Below the pieces are notes generated by a model, which was not told the DNA's origin, did no database searches, and saw only the letters and a list, made by a program, of their open reading frames with translations. From assembly GCA_948146395.1 (NCBI GenBank), contig OX411552.1, positions 15,298,957-15,362,956 of the forward strand: 64,000 bases of DNA. Reading direction: 5' to 3'. The DNA is from Fragum whitleyi. Its lineage: Eukaryota > Mollusca > Bivalvia > Cardiida > Cardiidae. Each line of letters begins with the position of its first letter. Position 1 is the first letter of the stretch. A program made the translations under genes and the position numbers. This document shows positions 34,067 through 46,286 of the stretch, piece after piece.

Positions 34067-34678
34067 TAGTATTGGTGAGAGAAATTCAAGGAATCATTGG
34101 TAAGCTGCTCCAGCTTCTGAGATAGGATTAAAAAAACGATATAAACGGCATAAAAAGATTTGAGTCGCAAATCAGGAATATCTCTTCAAATATGAAAAGA
34201 GATTTTTGATTGTTGTCTACGACGTAACTACCCTGCGATGACAAAACGTGGAAAACTGTTTGCAAATTGTATCCCGATTTGCACGTGCACCTGTGTGCAA
34301 AACGCAAAATAATTTTCAAAATGTTTTTGAAATTAACGTTTGCAACTCTGTTGTTATTTGACCAGTCTAATTGTTTTCCTGTTGTAACAAATGGGCTAAA
34401 TGGTAAAATTCTTTAATTATATGAAATCCATGTAAAATATACATGTTCTTACAGACATTAAATCTGAAATATGCGTAGCTAAAATCAAACTCTTCTAGAG
34501 CTATGCACGTACAATGATTCCCGAAATTTCAATATTTCTATTCCGCGTGGGTTCGACCCGGGGCAGCGACAGTATTTTTTTCAAGTATGCTCAGATGCAG
34601 ACCTTCTGTTCGTGAATATATACATGTATATGAATTTGTCCAAATAGATAATAGGGGAAGACCCGACGACCTACAAAG
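34067..34678. other. Region upstream of the MARVEL gene
   Basis: Holds GATGACAAAACGTGGAAAACTGTTTGCAAAT..GTTTGCAACTCTG-type sequence (34218-34350), which resembles a block in POLR2C intron 3 (6038-6160), so it is a dispersed repeat. The promoter is presumably here but no convincing core element is seen. Confidence 0.35.
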
Positions 34679-34855
34679 ATGATGTCAGCATCAGACATGC
34701 CGGGCGCCATGTCCGGGTCACCAGACGATGGTGACAAACAGACGGACACCACCACAGAAGAGAAGAAAGGGGAGTTAACTCACGTGTGGAAGTTTATCTA
34801 TTGTGACATGTCGTTTGTAAAGAGTTTGTATGGAATCATCATCGCTGCTGAATTA
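34679..34855 (+). CDS. MARVEL gene exon 1
   Basis: 59 codons from ATG to AAEL, then donor GTAAGT. Encodes the polar N terminus and the first part of helix 1. Confidence 0.85.
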
Positions 34856-37800
34856 GTAAGTATTATACCCCGATCTCCTATATAAATGTATACTAACCAT
34901 TTCGAACTGTTTCTTAATTAATATCATTATCCGTCACGTGACCGGGCAACAGTAGAACTGTTTCACCCATGCGCACTAACCATCGAACTGTTGCCCGCTT
35001 GCAAAAGTGACGTTTTTTATGTTGCACGTGTAATAAACGTACGGAATGACGTGCTCTAATAAATTTTATCATAAAACCACTTCTTATCTGTATGTCTCTC
35101 TCTGTGACATATTTTTGATTAAAATAAGAAATTTACCGAATAACAATCAGATAACAAAACAGTTATTCTATGGTGATTCGTGTAACAGTGAAAAGCTTTT
35201 GCCCTCGGTGTCGGGGATGACATTGTGAACTGTTGCCCTCTGATTTGGCATCGGGCAACAGTTCACAATGTCACCCCCTCCACCTATAGTTTTTACTGTT
35301 ATACGAAACAACGTGAAATACTAGTAGTGACGGCAGAGAATCATATTACACAATAGTTTTGAAACATAATCAATAGATAAATAAATAAAAATATATCGCA
35401 AAATCGTCAAATATCCTGTTAATATAATTCAATTAATCTGAATTACTTTGAAAAAGAGACGGTGGAAAAGTGTAAGGAATGTTTGTTATGTAATAGATCT
35501 TTAAAGGTCTAATGATAATAAAAGTAAATAATGACCACTTCTTATTGTCAAATTTCGGCCTAAACAGACCGGAGATGAATTCGTTTTATTTTACATTTAT
35601 TTGAAAATAAGTTCTAACAACTTAGATTATTTGCTATCGGTTCAGCTTCCTGTAAAGTCCAGCGATACTTGCGCGGAATCTGTGCACCATTGGAAGACTG
35701 GTATCGATAGTTACTTAGTCAGCCTGCAGATATGTGCAGTCTGATCTCAGTCTATACCACATCTTTCCCTTTTTACCAGAAAAGATTAAAAACATTATTT
35801 TCAATATAAAACTGGCTCACAGTTATTGTATCCAGTGCATGCGCAATTGGACTTCAATGCATGTACGATGAACTTATTTCGGCATGTCCAGGGATAAGTA
35901 TCGTTTCAACGATTTTTCTCTTTCATGGCTTTTATTTGAAATGAAATTATATCTCCTTACTTATTTTTTTTCAGGTTCTTTCGTTATTAGGGCTTATCAG
36001 CGTATCAGTACCAAAGAATGAAGGTTGTGCCTATCTATATAGTGGATCGTATTCCTATTTCGAGTTTGTTTCCAGTTCATGTTTTATCACTTGTATTATA
36101 TGGTATATACTTTATGGTTTGGCAGTTACGAAGAAATTGGGCTTTATACGATGGGACATCACGGTACGTGTTAATTCTGATATCTTACTTAAGATTTTAT
36201 TACATATTCAAGTACAGGAATTTATTTTCTTCGCCACCTAGCTATAGCCTTCATTAATTGAATGTGGATGGATGAATTATCTTTCGTAAGACGTATGTAT
36301 GTCAGTCCGACTGTTTAAATTTAAACTGTTAAATTAACCTGTTAAGTAAACATTTATCTGATATAAAAATACTCCGAAACAATGCTTATATTTTTTTCAT
36401 GACGGCACACCTAATCGCTTTGTTATACATACATGTAATTCTAGTTGTTCACCAATCGGAATGCACTCATATTATTTGTTTCAGGAGATAATATGGATTG
36501 TTTTCTACCTGTTCATGTATTTAATCAGTGCGTCCGTCCTGGCGTCCCACGCATGTTTCCAGGACGGGTATAAAGCAGCAGCGGTAAGATTGATATTTCT
36601 GTTGTTGTGTTTTTATGGCCTTGCATAGATAGTTCTTGGGCATATAGTTTTTGGTCCTGTCTATTTCCCGTTTATAACCACTCGCCCACCATCCCCCATT
36701 CCCGCAAACGTAACTACAATTTCGCATATTACACAAGTGCGTCATAAATATAAATCCTCTTTCGAAATAATCGTTGAATGATCAAAGCATCGTAACTACA
36801 GCTTGGAAAAGCTGTAGTTACGATGCTTTGGCTATTCAGCAACGCTCAAATCATTAAAAAATGGATCGGGTGGAGGTCGTTTATCTATCGTCATAGTCAA
36901 CATAAGGCCTTCATCCTTTAAAGTCTTTTGTGGTCGCCCTCTGACTGCGAAACATATTTAAAATCAGAGTAACGCCTAAGCCCCCCAAGAAATAAACAAA
37001 ATGAAAAAAAACACTCAAAATAATAACAACAACCCAAAACTTTAACATTTGAACCAACTTTTGGATAGTGGGAGAGTCTTCATATTTTATATGTGTTTTG
37101 CTTGTGACAAGACCATTCTGTTGGTACCATCAGCCAAGGTGTCATCAGCATTTACCAAGGTCACGTATGTGGAAAATATAAACTTCACACTGAATTTGGT
37201 GTAACTGTTCAAATTCTCTATATTTTACACTGGCCTACACTGTGTGCTTTCTGCCTAGTTATTGTGGGGAAAACTTGAGTCAGAATAAATGACATTGGCA
37301 ATTTGTTCGAAATAAATAAATAGGCTACCCATTCAAAATAGGACAGTTTCAAGAAGATTTGAATAATAAAAAGATTTTGTGTAAATAGTGTTTCAGTTCC
37401 ACTGGACTAAGTGCAGCGGAGCTAATGTCGTGGCCTGGTGACCGTCGTTAGAGCGTGTGTCCGAGCGTGCGTCCGTTCGTCCGTAAACTTCTTTTTTCTT
37501 TAAACTTCTTCCTCTCTGAAACTTTTGTTCAGAATTCAACGAAACTTCAAAGGAATAATTCTTTGGACATACTCTTTCAGATTTGTTGGTAAATTATGAT
37601 CGAGCTGATGACAAAGGCTCTACGGGCTGCCGTGTTACTGAAAAATTGTCCCATGTGATAAAATATAAAAAAGATCTTCTCTGAAACTACTGTTCAGAAT
37701 TTAACCAAACTTAACAGGAATGATGCGTAAAAAAGCTTTTTCAGATTACAGTCAATCATGCCCGAGCGACCACGTCTATTAAGCGACCATTTTTGTTAAA

Positions 37801-40193
37801 CGACCGCTTTCAAAATCCCCTTCTTTAAATAGAAATATATAAAGAAAGATATCACTGGAATAAAATATATTGTAATTGAATCATATGCTGTGAAAACTCA
37901 TCAGAATCGTCTCAATAAGACGATTCTGACGAGTCTTTACTTCATAGGATTCTTGAGAATTTCGCAATGTTATACATATTCGATTTCTAAATTGTAAACA
38001 AAAAGTGAATTAAGCGACCATTTTCTTTAACGACCGCTCTTTGGTGGTCCCATTCCTGGTCGCTTGATACAAGTTTTACTGTAGTTCATAAAAATCTGAT
38101 CGGATGAATGACATGGTCTTTACGGACTGTTGCGTCACCCTGAAAATGGTACCATATGATTTTATTTTTTTAAAAAAATTCTTCTCTGAAACTACTAATC
38201 AGAATTCAACCAATCTGCACTGGAATAATTCTTGGGACATGCTCTTTCTGTTTTCATCGTTAAATTCTGATCGCGCTGATTGCATCGGCTCTGTGGGATG
38301 ATCACCAAAATGGTCCCATATGTTGAAATATGAAAAAAAAATCTTTTCCTTTGAATTCAATAAGAATTCAGCCAAACTTCACGGGAATGGTGCTCAGAAC
38401 ATGCTCTTTCACATTTTTCGTTAATTTCTGAAAATATGGACCCTACAGGCTGTTGTGTCGCCGAACAATGATCCCGTGTAATGAAATATAAAAAGAAATC
38501 TACTCTGAAACTACCAAACAGAATTCAACCAAATTTCACAGAAATGAAGCTTGGACACACTCTTTCAGATTGAGTCGTTAAATTATGATTGCGTTTATAA
38601 CATGGGCTCTATGGGAGGTCGCGTCACCAGATAAATGGTCCCATATGATGGACACAAACAAATCTTTTTCTGTGAAACTACATGTTGGAATTCAAAGAAA
38701 CTTCACAGAAATGATGCTTGGGATATGTCCTTTCAGATTTCATTGTTAATGCCTGATCCTGTTGATAATATTGGCTGTAAAGCCTGTCGAGTCACATAAA
38801 ATGGTCCTATTAAATGAAATATAAAAAAATCTCCTTCTTTGAACCTTCTAATCAAACATCACAGGAATAAAACTTAGGAAATGCTCTTTCAGATTTCTTT
38901 GTTAAAATCTGATCTTGCTCATACCATAGGCTTTTCGAACCGTTTAGTCACTGAAAAAAGGTCCTATATGATGAAATATAGAAAAATCTTCTTCTCTAAA
39001 TCAACCGGTTTATAATTTAAAACTGCACAAAGATATTCCTTGGGACATGCTCTTTCAACTTCCCTTGATTTTTGATGGTATGATGTTGCGTCATGGAAAA
39101 GGGGCCTTTGTGATGCAACATTTCTTGTTATCACAACATATACATTTAATGGACAGATTTTTGTGAAATATATTGTTGCCAATCATATGACTATTTGCAT
39201 ATTTAATATCATCTAATTTAGCTTTATCAAGTTTATTTATATCATGCCCATGGAATTAAATATTGACTTCGGGCACATCCAATTTTACATTGAAAGAGAG
39301 CGAAATCTTATTTAAATCTATTTTTTCTGAAACCATTGGGTAACAGCCTTGATATTTAGTGTTAAGCTTCATTAAATTTACCTATTTGAATTTAGTGCAT
39401 ACCAGGATCTTAGGATCATATACTTGGGCTCAGCCCATGTGCACAAAAAAAATCCCCAAAAGAAGAAGTTATTATTCAACAATAGTCTGAAAACCGTCCA
39501 GAGATTGAAAAAAGATGTCCTTTCCTAGCCTCCAGCTGCTATCTCACATAGGTCTACGATCATCAACCAATTCGTGAGAGACAAATAGTCGGAAAGAATA
39601 AGTGCCGCCGTCGGGGATCGAACCCGGGACCTCGTCGGACTGTCAATCTAAAGGTCCCAGGTTCGGTCCCCGACGGCGGCACTCATTCTTTCCGACTATT
39701 TGTCTATCACCAAAGGGTTGATGATCGTAGACCTATGTAAGATAGCAGCTGGAGGCTAGGAAAGGATGTGATGGTTGTACTGGCGAGAGAAATACCAAAA
39801 ATCCATTTTAGATGCTCCAGCCGCCGCGAAATAACTGAAAAAAAATGTTGAAAGCGGCGTTAAACACCAGTCAATCTTATTCATGTGATGTCCCGATGGA
39901 CAAAAAGACTCAGTCGAGCGATATGGGACCATCATGATCCTTTTGTTTGTTTTCTGTTCTTTTAATCGTCGTATATAATCCGAATGATTACTCAATGCCG
40001 ATTTTAGATGAAGATAAATAATTAATAATCAATTACACATTTTCTCTTTCAGGCGTTCGGATTCCTCTGTTTCTTCACTCTTATAGTTCACGGATATTTA
40101 GTTGGCCGCCCATTGTTCGATAAATATCGAGGTCGAAGGTCTGGTTCCAGTCAGGGCGCGACGGCTGAAGCGGCTGAGGAATCAAAGTACTGA
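34679..40193 (+). CDS. MARVEL-domain four-helix membrane protein (CMTM-like)
   Basis: Four exons join in phase 0: 34679-34855, 35975-36163, 36485-36583 and 40053-40193 (TGA 40191-40193), giving 201 residues. The N-terminal ~35 residues are acidic and polar (DDGDKQTDTTTEEKKGE). Four hydrophobic segments follow: about residues 48-70 (YGIIIAAELVLSLLGLIS), 87-111 (CFITCIIWYILYGLAV), 124-143 (IIWIVFYLFMYLISASVLAS) and 155-173 (FGFLCFFTLIVHGYLVG). The basic and then Ser/Ala/Glu-rich tail faces the cytosol if topology is as in MARVEL proteins. The layout, the G[CA]..Y loop after helix 1 and the length match the CKLF-like MARVEL (CMTM) / plasmolipin group, which act in membrane trafficking and apposition. 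ATG 34679 is followed at once by a second ATG. Intron 3 (36584-40052) is filled with repeats. The family is confident; the exact orthologue is not resolved. Confidence 0.88.
35600..35775. repeat. SINE tail and CACATATGTGCAG-type fragments in MARVEL intron 1
   Basis: AATAAGTTCTAACAACTTAGATT resembles the SINE tail at 11875 and 12250. The following CAGCCTGCAGATATGTGCAGTCTGATCTCAGTCT is a fragment of the TTAACCCTTGTC MITE core. Confidence 0.4.
35975..36163 (+). CDS. MARVEL gene exon 2
   Basis: 63 codons after TTTTTTTTCAG, before GTACGT. Encodes the end of helix 1, the loop with a cysteine (NEGCAYLYSG) and helix 2. Confidence 0.88.
36485..36583 (+). CDS. MARVEL gene exon 3
   Basis: 33 codons between TTGTTTCAG and GTAAGA. 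Encodes helix 3 and the CFQDGYKAAA loop. Confidence 0.88.
36788..36832. repeat. Hairpin AGCATCGTAACTACAGCTT
   Basis: Perfect arms around GGAA: CATCGTAACTACAGCTT and AAGCTGTAGTTACGATG. The same stem occurs at 26971-27008 and half of it at 21690-21712, each followed by a stretch with GCTCAAATCAT and a G-rich tract. Confidence 0.55.
37749..38081. mobile_element. pogo/Tigger-like MITE, copy 1
   Basis: 333 bp, bounded by CAGT...ACTG with TA on both sides (37747-37748, 38082-38083). Repeats of AAGCGACCA and ACGACCGCT occur in inverted arms; a central stem CAGAATCGTCTC..GAGACGATTCTG-type pair lies near 37905-37935. The CAGT..ACTG ends and TA flank are as in pogo/Tigger MITEs; the assignment is inference. 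Confidence 0.55.
39510..39885. mobile_element. Head-to-head pair of tRNA-derived SINEs
   Basis: The right arm (+) runs from GGTCCCAGGTTCGGTCCC (B-box-like, near 39653) through GGCGGCACTCATTCTTTCCG, GATGATCGTAGACC and GGAGGCTAGGAAAGG to AAAGCGGCGTTAAACACCAG. The left arm (-) is the complement of the first ~130 bases, with GGATCGAACCCGGGACC. The two B boxes face each other across ~15 bp. This fits one SINE inserted in or beside another in inverse orientation, or an inverted duplication. Confidence 0.6.
40053..40193 (+). CDS. MARVEL gene exon 4
   Basis: 46 codons plus TGA after TCTCTTTCAG. Encodes helix 4 and the cytosolic tail GRRSGSSQGATAEAAEESKY. Confidence 0.88.
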   Translation, partial: AFGFLCFFTLIVHGYLVGRPLFDKYRGRRSGSSQGATAEAAEESKY

Positions 40194-40824
40194 TGATGCG
40201 GCTTACCTGTTACCTGTTACCTGTGCGTAGAGACCGTCATTAGGCTGGTGCCTCTTTGGCCCGTTTCTTCTGTTTCTCTTTTCTTTCTTAAGCCGGCTTC
40301 CGGCTTAGCTAGACAATTTGTGCACTTTTAAATGGCAGTCGAACAATTACCGTATTTCTCCTAGTAAACGCTTCTAGAAGTTTTAAAAAAAATCATTGCA
40401 TGGTCAGGGAGATTTTTTGAGTCTGAAAAAATCATTAAATTGATGACTTTTAGGTCCTTATCACTTTTATTTAATGTAAATTTCCTCTAAACAATCATAT
40501 AAATGATTGTTAAGAGAAAATTCACATCAAATTAGAGAAGAAGTCTAAAAAAGCTTTTAATATTTAGGCACTTGAAGTGGGTTTTCTTGGTAAAAAATGT
40601 AGGGGTGCTACTATTAGCGAGGGCGCTATAATTAGGGGAAAACGGTAATCCACCTTACACACAATGAAATATTTACTTTTGATGATTCAGTTTTTATCTG
40701 GAACGAAATACAAGCCTTTTTTTCATTATATCTAACCCACTATTGGTGATCGAAACATAATAAGCACGATGTAGTGTTGGTTAATATGTGTAAGTGCACC
40801 GATTATTCCGAATAATATCTGTTA

Positions 40825-40983
40825 AGGTAGTGGAGCCGTAAAAGTTCTGCAACATTTTGGCACTCATGAACTTTCACAATGTTTACCGAGGTTTCCTAAT
40901 GAAAATCATTAGGAAACCTCGGGTAACTCTGTCAAAGTTCATTACTTTTGAGACATTGCGAAACTATAATGGGTCCACTACCT
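40825..40983. mobile_element. AGGTAGTGG MITE, copy 4
   Basis: AGGTAGTGGAGCCGTAA and TCCACTACCT with TTA/TAA flanks; the centre has GAGGTTTCCTAATGA..TCATTAGGAAACCTC, a strong stem. It lies ~630 bp downstream of the MARVEL stop codon. Confidence 0.6.
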
Positions 40984-41831
40984 TAAATAGTTGAAATTCT
41001 CACATCTATTTATGGATTTCAAATTCACTTTGGATAGTTCTGTTATAGAAAGATATGCTATCAAAAACAAAATCTTTGCAAGTTCCAAGGTCAAGGTCGA
41101 ACGTTAAATTCAGCTTATCTGTAACATATCTCCGTCGTTCAAATATGGATTTTAAATCAGCTTGGTGCATCTTTTATCTACTATCCTTAACTAACCGTAT
41201 TTCTTGTAACTCTCTGGGAAGTTGTAGTTAAAAAGTAATTATATAGCTCAAAAAATTAAGGATAGCTTTGTACAAGGTCAAGATCAAATTCTAATGTCAC
41301 TTTTCTTTAGGGCCCGATAGAAGTTGAAACCATTATAATTTTAAAAAAAAGGTTTTGTTATCGCCGCTAAGGTCATTTGCCATATAAAAAAAAAACTTTA
41401 AAAAAAATGGAAAATGAGTGCGTGCTTCATTTTGCTGTATGCTTTGTGACATAACTGATAAATCGACATGTATACGTGTATGCTTCATTCATAAATGAAA
41501 TGCGTATAAGAAAAATAATAAATAAACACAATGTATTTGTATTCTTGAAAATGTGTGTACGTATGTGGAAAAAAAGTTGTAACAAAATTTTAACATTACT
41601 ACTCGAGTTTTGTACAGTATTAGTTTTGTCATTGTTTGAAAATGTATATGATTATAAGATTTTATTGTATGATTTATCTCTTTTTCATTTGTTATTTCCT
41701 ATAAAATATCCATCGAAAGTGAGTAGTATCTTGAAATTTCACTTAGTTCCATTAAAATCGAATCTCTTAAAGAAGATATCTTCAACTCAGAAATATGACT
41801 TTGTGTTATGTAAACAGATGGCGTTACTATA
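40984..41831. other. Non-coding stretch, with a doubtful open frame
   Basis: AT-rich sequence with GGTCAAGGTCGAACGTTAAATT-type blocks of ~175 bp (near 41086 and 41272), reminiscent of the GACCTTGACC tandem units at 54480. A 121-codon frame at 41476-41841 has no recognisable domain and is not called as a gene. Confidence 0.35.
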
Positions 41832-42246
41832 CAGTAAGTAACATCGTGAAATTGACATTCATCTCAATCAAAACCATTCTAAATCGCTCACTCGGCGCTT
41901 CATTCATCCATTCCAAGCGCTCGCCCAAACAATCCAAAACGCTCCAAAATCAATAAAAGAGATCGCGGCATTCAAAATAAATAACGATAGAATTATTGCG
42001 ATTAAACTAACATAATTGAAATTATACGCGTCTGATTGTTTCTTGAAAAATTAAGCTATTTATAGAACGTGTATGCACATTTGGTTAGGGGGGGGGGGGA
42101 GTAATAATTATCGCCAAATTTGTTCACGATGGACAAAGTCAGCAATATTGGAAAACCTCTCGTTAATTTCGCTCAAAACCCGCTTCTCTCTATCATTCAA
42201 TTTCATTCCAAAATCATTCATCGTGGCTATTTCACGATTTTGTTTA
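41832..42246 (-). mobile_element. CAGTTAAC MITE, inverted copy
   Basis: CAGTAAGTAACATCGTGAAATTGACATTCATCTCAATCAA reads as the complement of the family's right end, and ATCATTCATCGTGGCTATTTCACG as its left end. A G12 tract near 42090 interrupts it. Confidence 0.55.
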
Positions 42247-42352
42247 GTGTATAATTTTTTGGTGCTTACACGTCCGTCCGAAATGAAATTATAGACCAGC
42301 AATTTCAAGTGAGTGATCAAAGATCAATTTTGCATTGAAAATGATAGGACTT

Positions 42353-44319
42353 TATAGTCCGTTTGACTTCTATATGGACCAACATTTTCATCAATTTCAT
42401 AAAAATTGCGTTTGAGTAAAGGATTTCTATGTGGTAAAATATTTATTTCAGCTTAATACCATTCCAAAAATTATTTTTTGGAAATAAAATGATTTTAAAA
42501 TAATGATTTTGTCTATCTAGTTAATGATAATATTTTCGCATTTTCTGCTCTTAAACACGAGGGGTGGTGAAGGCTGTTAAGTTGTAAGAAAAAAAATAAA
42601 CAAATAGTAAAAACACGTGGTTTTGTAGTAAACATTTGACAGAAGAAATGTCCATTATTCCATATTTGGACAAGCTCATTAGCATATCGACGGTAAGGAC
42701 ATCTTAAACTTAAATATCCCGTGAATTGTACCGTTATTACTCGCCTTGTCATCAAGTTTTCCTCGTGAAATTCCCATCCACTTCGTTTAATAATGCTTTT
42801 TGATTGGTCTTAACATATAAATATAGGGTTCATTTCAGAATAAATAAAAACAATAATCAATTATCTGGTCAAACGGTTTCCTCGTGAAAATCCCAACGAC
42901 TTCGTAAAATAATCTTTTTTGATTGGTCTAAATAAGGGAATATGGGGTTCATCTCAGAATGGATAAAACTATTACCAATTATCTGGTCAGAAAGATTTTG
43001 TAACAAATACAAAATACACTAAAATTTGATATCCTAAGGCAGTAATTACCATACAAAATTAATTTTAAAAAGATACTCGATTTTATGCTAAAACGACCTG
43101 CAAAAATTCACACACTTTTGACTCGGCCCCTATGCAAATCAGAGCTATTTTTGGATAGACAATTCGCTGTTCCGTTTATTACGGGGGAAATTCAAATGGC
43201 AGCCCGGGAGTCGCGTTAGATGATGTAATAATCTAAAATTAACTGTAATATGCATGCGCAGAAAGTGCATTCATGTGAACGGAGTTACATACTGGTGGTA
43301 GTAAACAAACTTCACATTTACCGCTACAATAATTAGTTAACCATGAAATATCTTTATTCCATTAAGAAATGTGATAAACTCGTGCAAAATACTTTATAAA
43401 ATAAGAAAAAAGTATTTGCCTTTTAAAGTAAAAGAGAATATTTGTTTTGTGTAATCGAATTGTTGTGCACTATTTTCGACGCCATTTTGGAACCCAAGTA
43501 GGAGTGACCCCACCGGACTTTGGGCCTTCTTTGTTCTTTATAAAATTGCACTCTTTTCCGGTGCTGTGGTCGGTTCCACAGAAAGGGTTGACCTATGACC
43601 TCTTTAGCCCTTCATCTTCGTTCAATGTCCTACCTTAAAGTAAGAAAAAACCTCGAGAAACTCCCTTCAACTTTTGCGGTACCCTAGCTTAAGTAGAGGT
43701 ACCGTCTTTTTTCCACCCATGAAGAGGACAGCTACTTTGGGTACGACCCCCACCCGTTATCCGTCCTTTCGCAAAGGAAATCGTACACAGAGAAGGTCAA
43801 ATCAAGCGTTTAATCAAAGAAGAGATGCAAAACTATGTGAAAAGAACAAAAATGAGCACACGGGTTACTATTTTACCCTCAAAAATAACGTTTCAATGTC
43901 GCACTACTTTTTCTAAAAGATCTACCTTTACCATACAATGACCTCCGGAAGAAAATTCCAGTGAGGTCACTCCAGTAACACCGGCCTGACCCAGGATCAG
44001 AAGCGTCGAGGTTGAAAGGTTAAAATGACATCACTAGTGTCGAAACCGAGGTCGTTCTGGTGGAAACACGGTTAACTCGGGTCGAAACCGAGTCCGATAT
44101 GAACTTACCCACAGACACGAGTAGGTAAGAAAGGCAGAACGTTAAAATCTAGACGGACGGACATATTTATTATAACACCTTCAAAAATTCTGAAAAACAA
44201 AATTCTTCATGGTATAGGTTGGAAAATATGGTGTGACAAGAAAAAAAAATACGCTTCATTAATTCGATTCTGAGATTTTCGGCGAAATGCTGGTCCATAT
44301 AGAAGTCAAACGGACTATA
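42353..44319. mobile_element. TIR element TATAGTCCGTTTGAC, long copy (1967 bp)
   Basis: Perfect 29-bp inverted ends (42353-42381 and 44291-44319). Compared with the short copy at 45112, the outer parts match (including GGACATCTTAAACTTAAATA and CAATTCGCTGTTCC), but about 43187-44115 is private to this copy. That private block holds paired segments such as GGTACC..GGTACC near 43677 and 43698 and CGAAACCGAG repeated at 44041 and 44083. A ~120-bp direct duplication (TTTCCTCGTGAAA...) spans 42761-42990. No transposase is recognised, so the mover is unknown. Confidence 0.6.
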
Positions 44320-44369
44320 CGGTTTTTCTTGCTTGTGGACCTATACTCGTCGAATAATATAATACGTAC

Positions 44370-44615
44370 TTAGTGTATTATATGAAAAAAATCTAACGAG
44401 TTTGGGAGAATTGAAAATTGTCGAGGCTCTGCTTGATTTCACTACGAGTTAGATACATATATATAAAACATACAGAGTTTTTTGTATGAAAAAGATATCA
44501 TACGAGGTTTGTGGAATTGATAATTGTCGAGGTTTTGCTGAGACAATCATCAATTCTCACAACCGAGTTAGATATTTTTTTATACACTACACTAAGTACG
44601 TATTATATTTATCTT
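44370..44615. repeat. Foldback region around GAATTGATAATTGTCGAGG
   Basis: ATACGTACTTAGTGTATTATATGAAAAA at the left and TATACACTACACTAAGTACGTATTAT at the right are inverted. Inside, TGAAAATTGTCGAGG..CTGCTTG and TGATAATTGTCGAGG..TTGCTGAG form direct copies. Probably a small MITE. Confidence 0.45.
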
Positions 44616-44979
44616 ATAAGCTCTATTTGTCTTGTTTTCGTCAATTTTTCTGACAGAAATGCAAGTTTTAAAAAATAACCGCATTATATATTTGTTCTAA
44701 AAATAACTATGCGATATCATAAAAAATATCATATTGGATTTTATCATACGAATAGTTGTATAGTTATACGATAAAAATCTATGTAGAAATAGAAAATCCA
44801 TATAGATTGGTGCTACCCTTTAATGAAGATATTTTCAAATTTGGGGCGCCGTGCATGGACTCCGTTTGCCAAATGTTAACCACAGTTAAGAACAACAGAA
44901 GCTCTAAAAATCAACACCAGCGGATAACGTTAAAGAATTATTCAATTTATTTGATTTTGAAAGGATTTTGAGGCATTTT

Positions 44980-45092
44980 AAGATTTAGGAGCGTTTTGAA
45001 TGGTATGAGTATACGAAATGAATGAATGGAGCGCTGAGTGAGCGATTTGGAATGGTTTGGATGGAATGAGTACCAATTTCACGTTATTACAA
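44980..45092 (+). repeat. CAGTTAAC MITE, 3' fragment
   Basis: TTTAGGAGCGTTTTGAATGG..GGAGCGCTGAGTGAGCGATT..CCAATTTCACGTTATTA matches the family's right third. It directly precedes the short TATAGTCCG element. Confidence 0.5.
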
Positions 45093-45111
45093 AATCCTAT
45101 AACTCTAAAGG

Positions 45112-46032
45112 TATAGTCCGTTTGACTTCTATATGGACCAACCTTTTCATCAATTACATAAAATTGCGTTTGAATGAAGGATTTGTATGTAGAACATTCT
45201 TAATTACAGCTTAGTACCATTCCAAAAATTATTTTTTGAAAAAAAAAAAAAGATTTCAATATAATGATTTTGTCTATCTAGTTAATGTTAATATTTTCGC
45301 ATTTTCCGCTCTTAAACACGATGGGTGATGGAGGCTGTTTAATAGTAAGAAATTATAAATATATATAGTAAAAACACGTGGTTTTATACTAAACATTTGA
45401 CAGATGAAATGTCCATTATTCCTTATTTGGACATGCTAATTAGCATATCGACGGTAAGGACATCTTAAACTTAAATATCCCGTGATTTTTACCGTTATTA
45501 CTCGCCTTGTCATCAAGTTTTCCTCGTGAAATTCCCATCCACTTCGTTTAATAATGCTTTTTGATTGGTCTTAACATATAAATATAGGGTTCATTTCAGA
45601 ATAAATAAAAACAATAATCAATTATCTGGTCAAACGGTTTCTGAAGAAAGAGAGAATATACTCAGATTTGATATCCAACGGTAGCAAAAATCTTCGACAA
45701 ACTTAATTATATTGAAATAGTCGATTTTATACTCAAACAATTCACTTAAAATCTTACACTTTTGACTCAGCCCCTATGCAAATCAGTACTATTTTTGGTT
45801 ATACAATTCGCTGTTCCATTTAATACAGTTACAAGAAGGTATGAAAGGCTGGAAGTTAACATGTAGACGGACGGACGAAATCATTATTTTACATTCAAAA
45901 AATCTGAAAAACAAAATTTGTCATGGTATTTCCTGGAAAATATGATATGTCGAGAAAAAATATGCGTTTCATCAATTAATTTCTGAGATTTTCGGCGAAA
46001 TGTTGGTCCATATAGAAGTCAAACGGACTATA
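45112..46032. mobile_element. TIR element TATAGTCCGTTTGAC, short copy (921 bp)
   Basis: Same inverted ends as 42353-44319, with internal blocks in the same order but lacking the 0.93-kb private block. Orientation is the same as in the long copy. Confidence 0.6.
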
Positions 46033-46286
46033 GTAGGAGTAAATATGAAAGGAAGATTTATCCAATATTGGAAAGGCCAAGAACTTGATGGAACTTGTTT
46101 AAATACGTGTCATCGATTTAAAACCTTAATGTGATATAAACATACATGTACCGATCTATCGATCCATTGATCCGTTTCTATATATGAATCAGAAACTATA
46201 TGGATATTGATGAATAAGGCTGGACATTCATATTACTTCACGGCAAAGGTATGTTGTATGCTGTTATATTTTATGTTTTATCATTT

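Larger units (their letters stand above)
37440..39950 (+). mobile_element. Tandem-core element, ~165-bp units, with nested insertions
   Basis: Starts in a GTCCG-rich head (37455-37485). About eight units carry TCTGAAAC-ACT..CAGAATTCAACC and CATGCTCTTTCAGATTT (unit starts near 37508, 37677, 38181, 38343, 38503, 38669, 38838 and 38991). The 504-bp gap between units 2 and 3 equals one unit plus the pogo-like MITE at 37749-38081. The right end has CAGTCGAGCG, a weak hairpin GGACCATCATGATCC and TTTTGTTTG. A SINE pair (39510-39885) sits between the array and the end. It lies in MARVEL intron 3. Confidence 0.55.

Noticed and set aside
34618..34640. TATA-like ATATATACATGTATATG upstream of the MARVEL start codon
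   Set aside because: Such AT-rich palindromes are common in this DNA and no other promoter feature supports it.
41476..41841. 121-codon open frame
   Set aside because: AT-rich codons (Lys, Leu, Phe, Ile), no domain, no splice context, and the end runs into a MITE.
43674..43916. 80-codon frame in the private block of the TATAGTCCG element
   Set aside because: No family recognised and no intron or start support; kept only as part of the unexplained interior.
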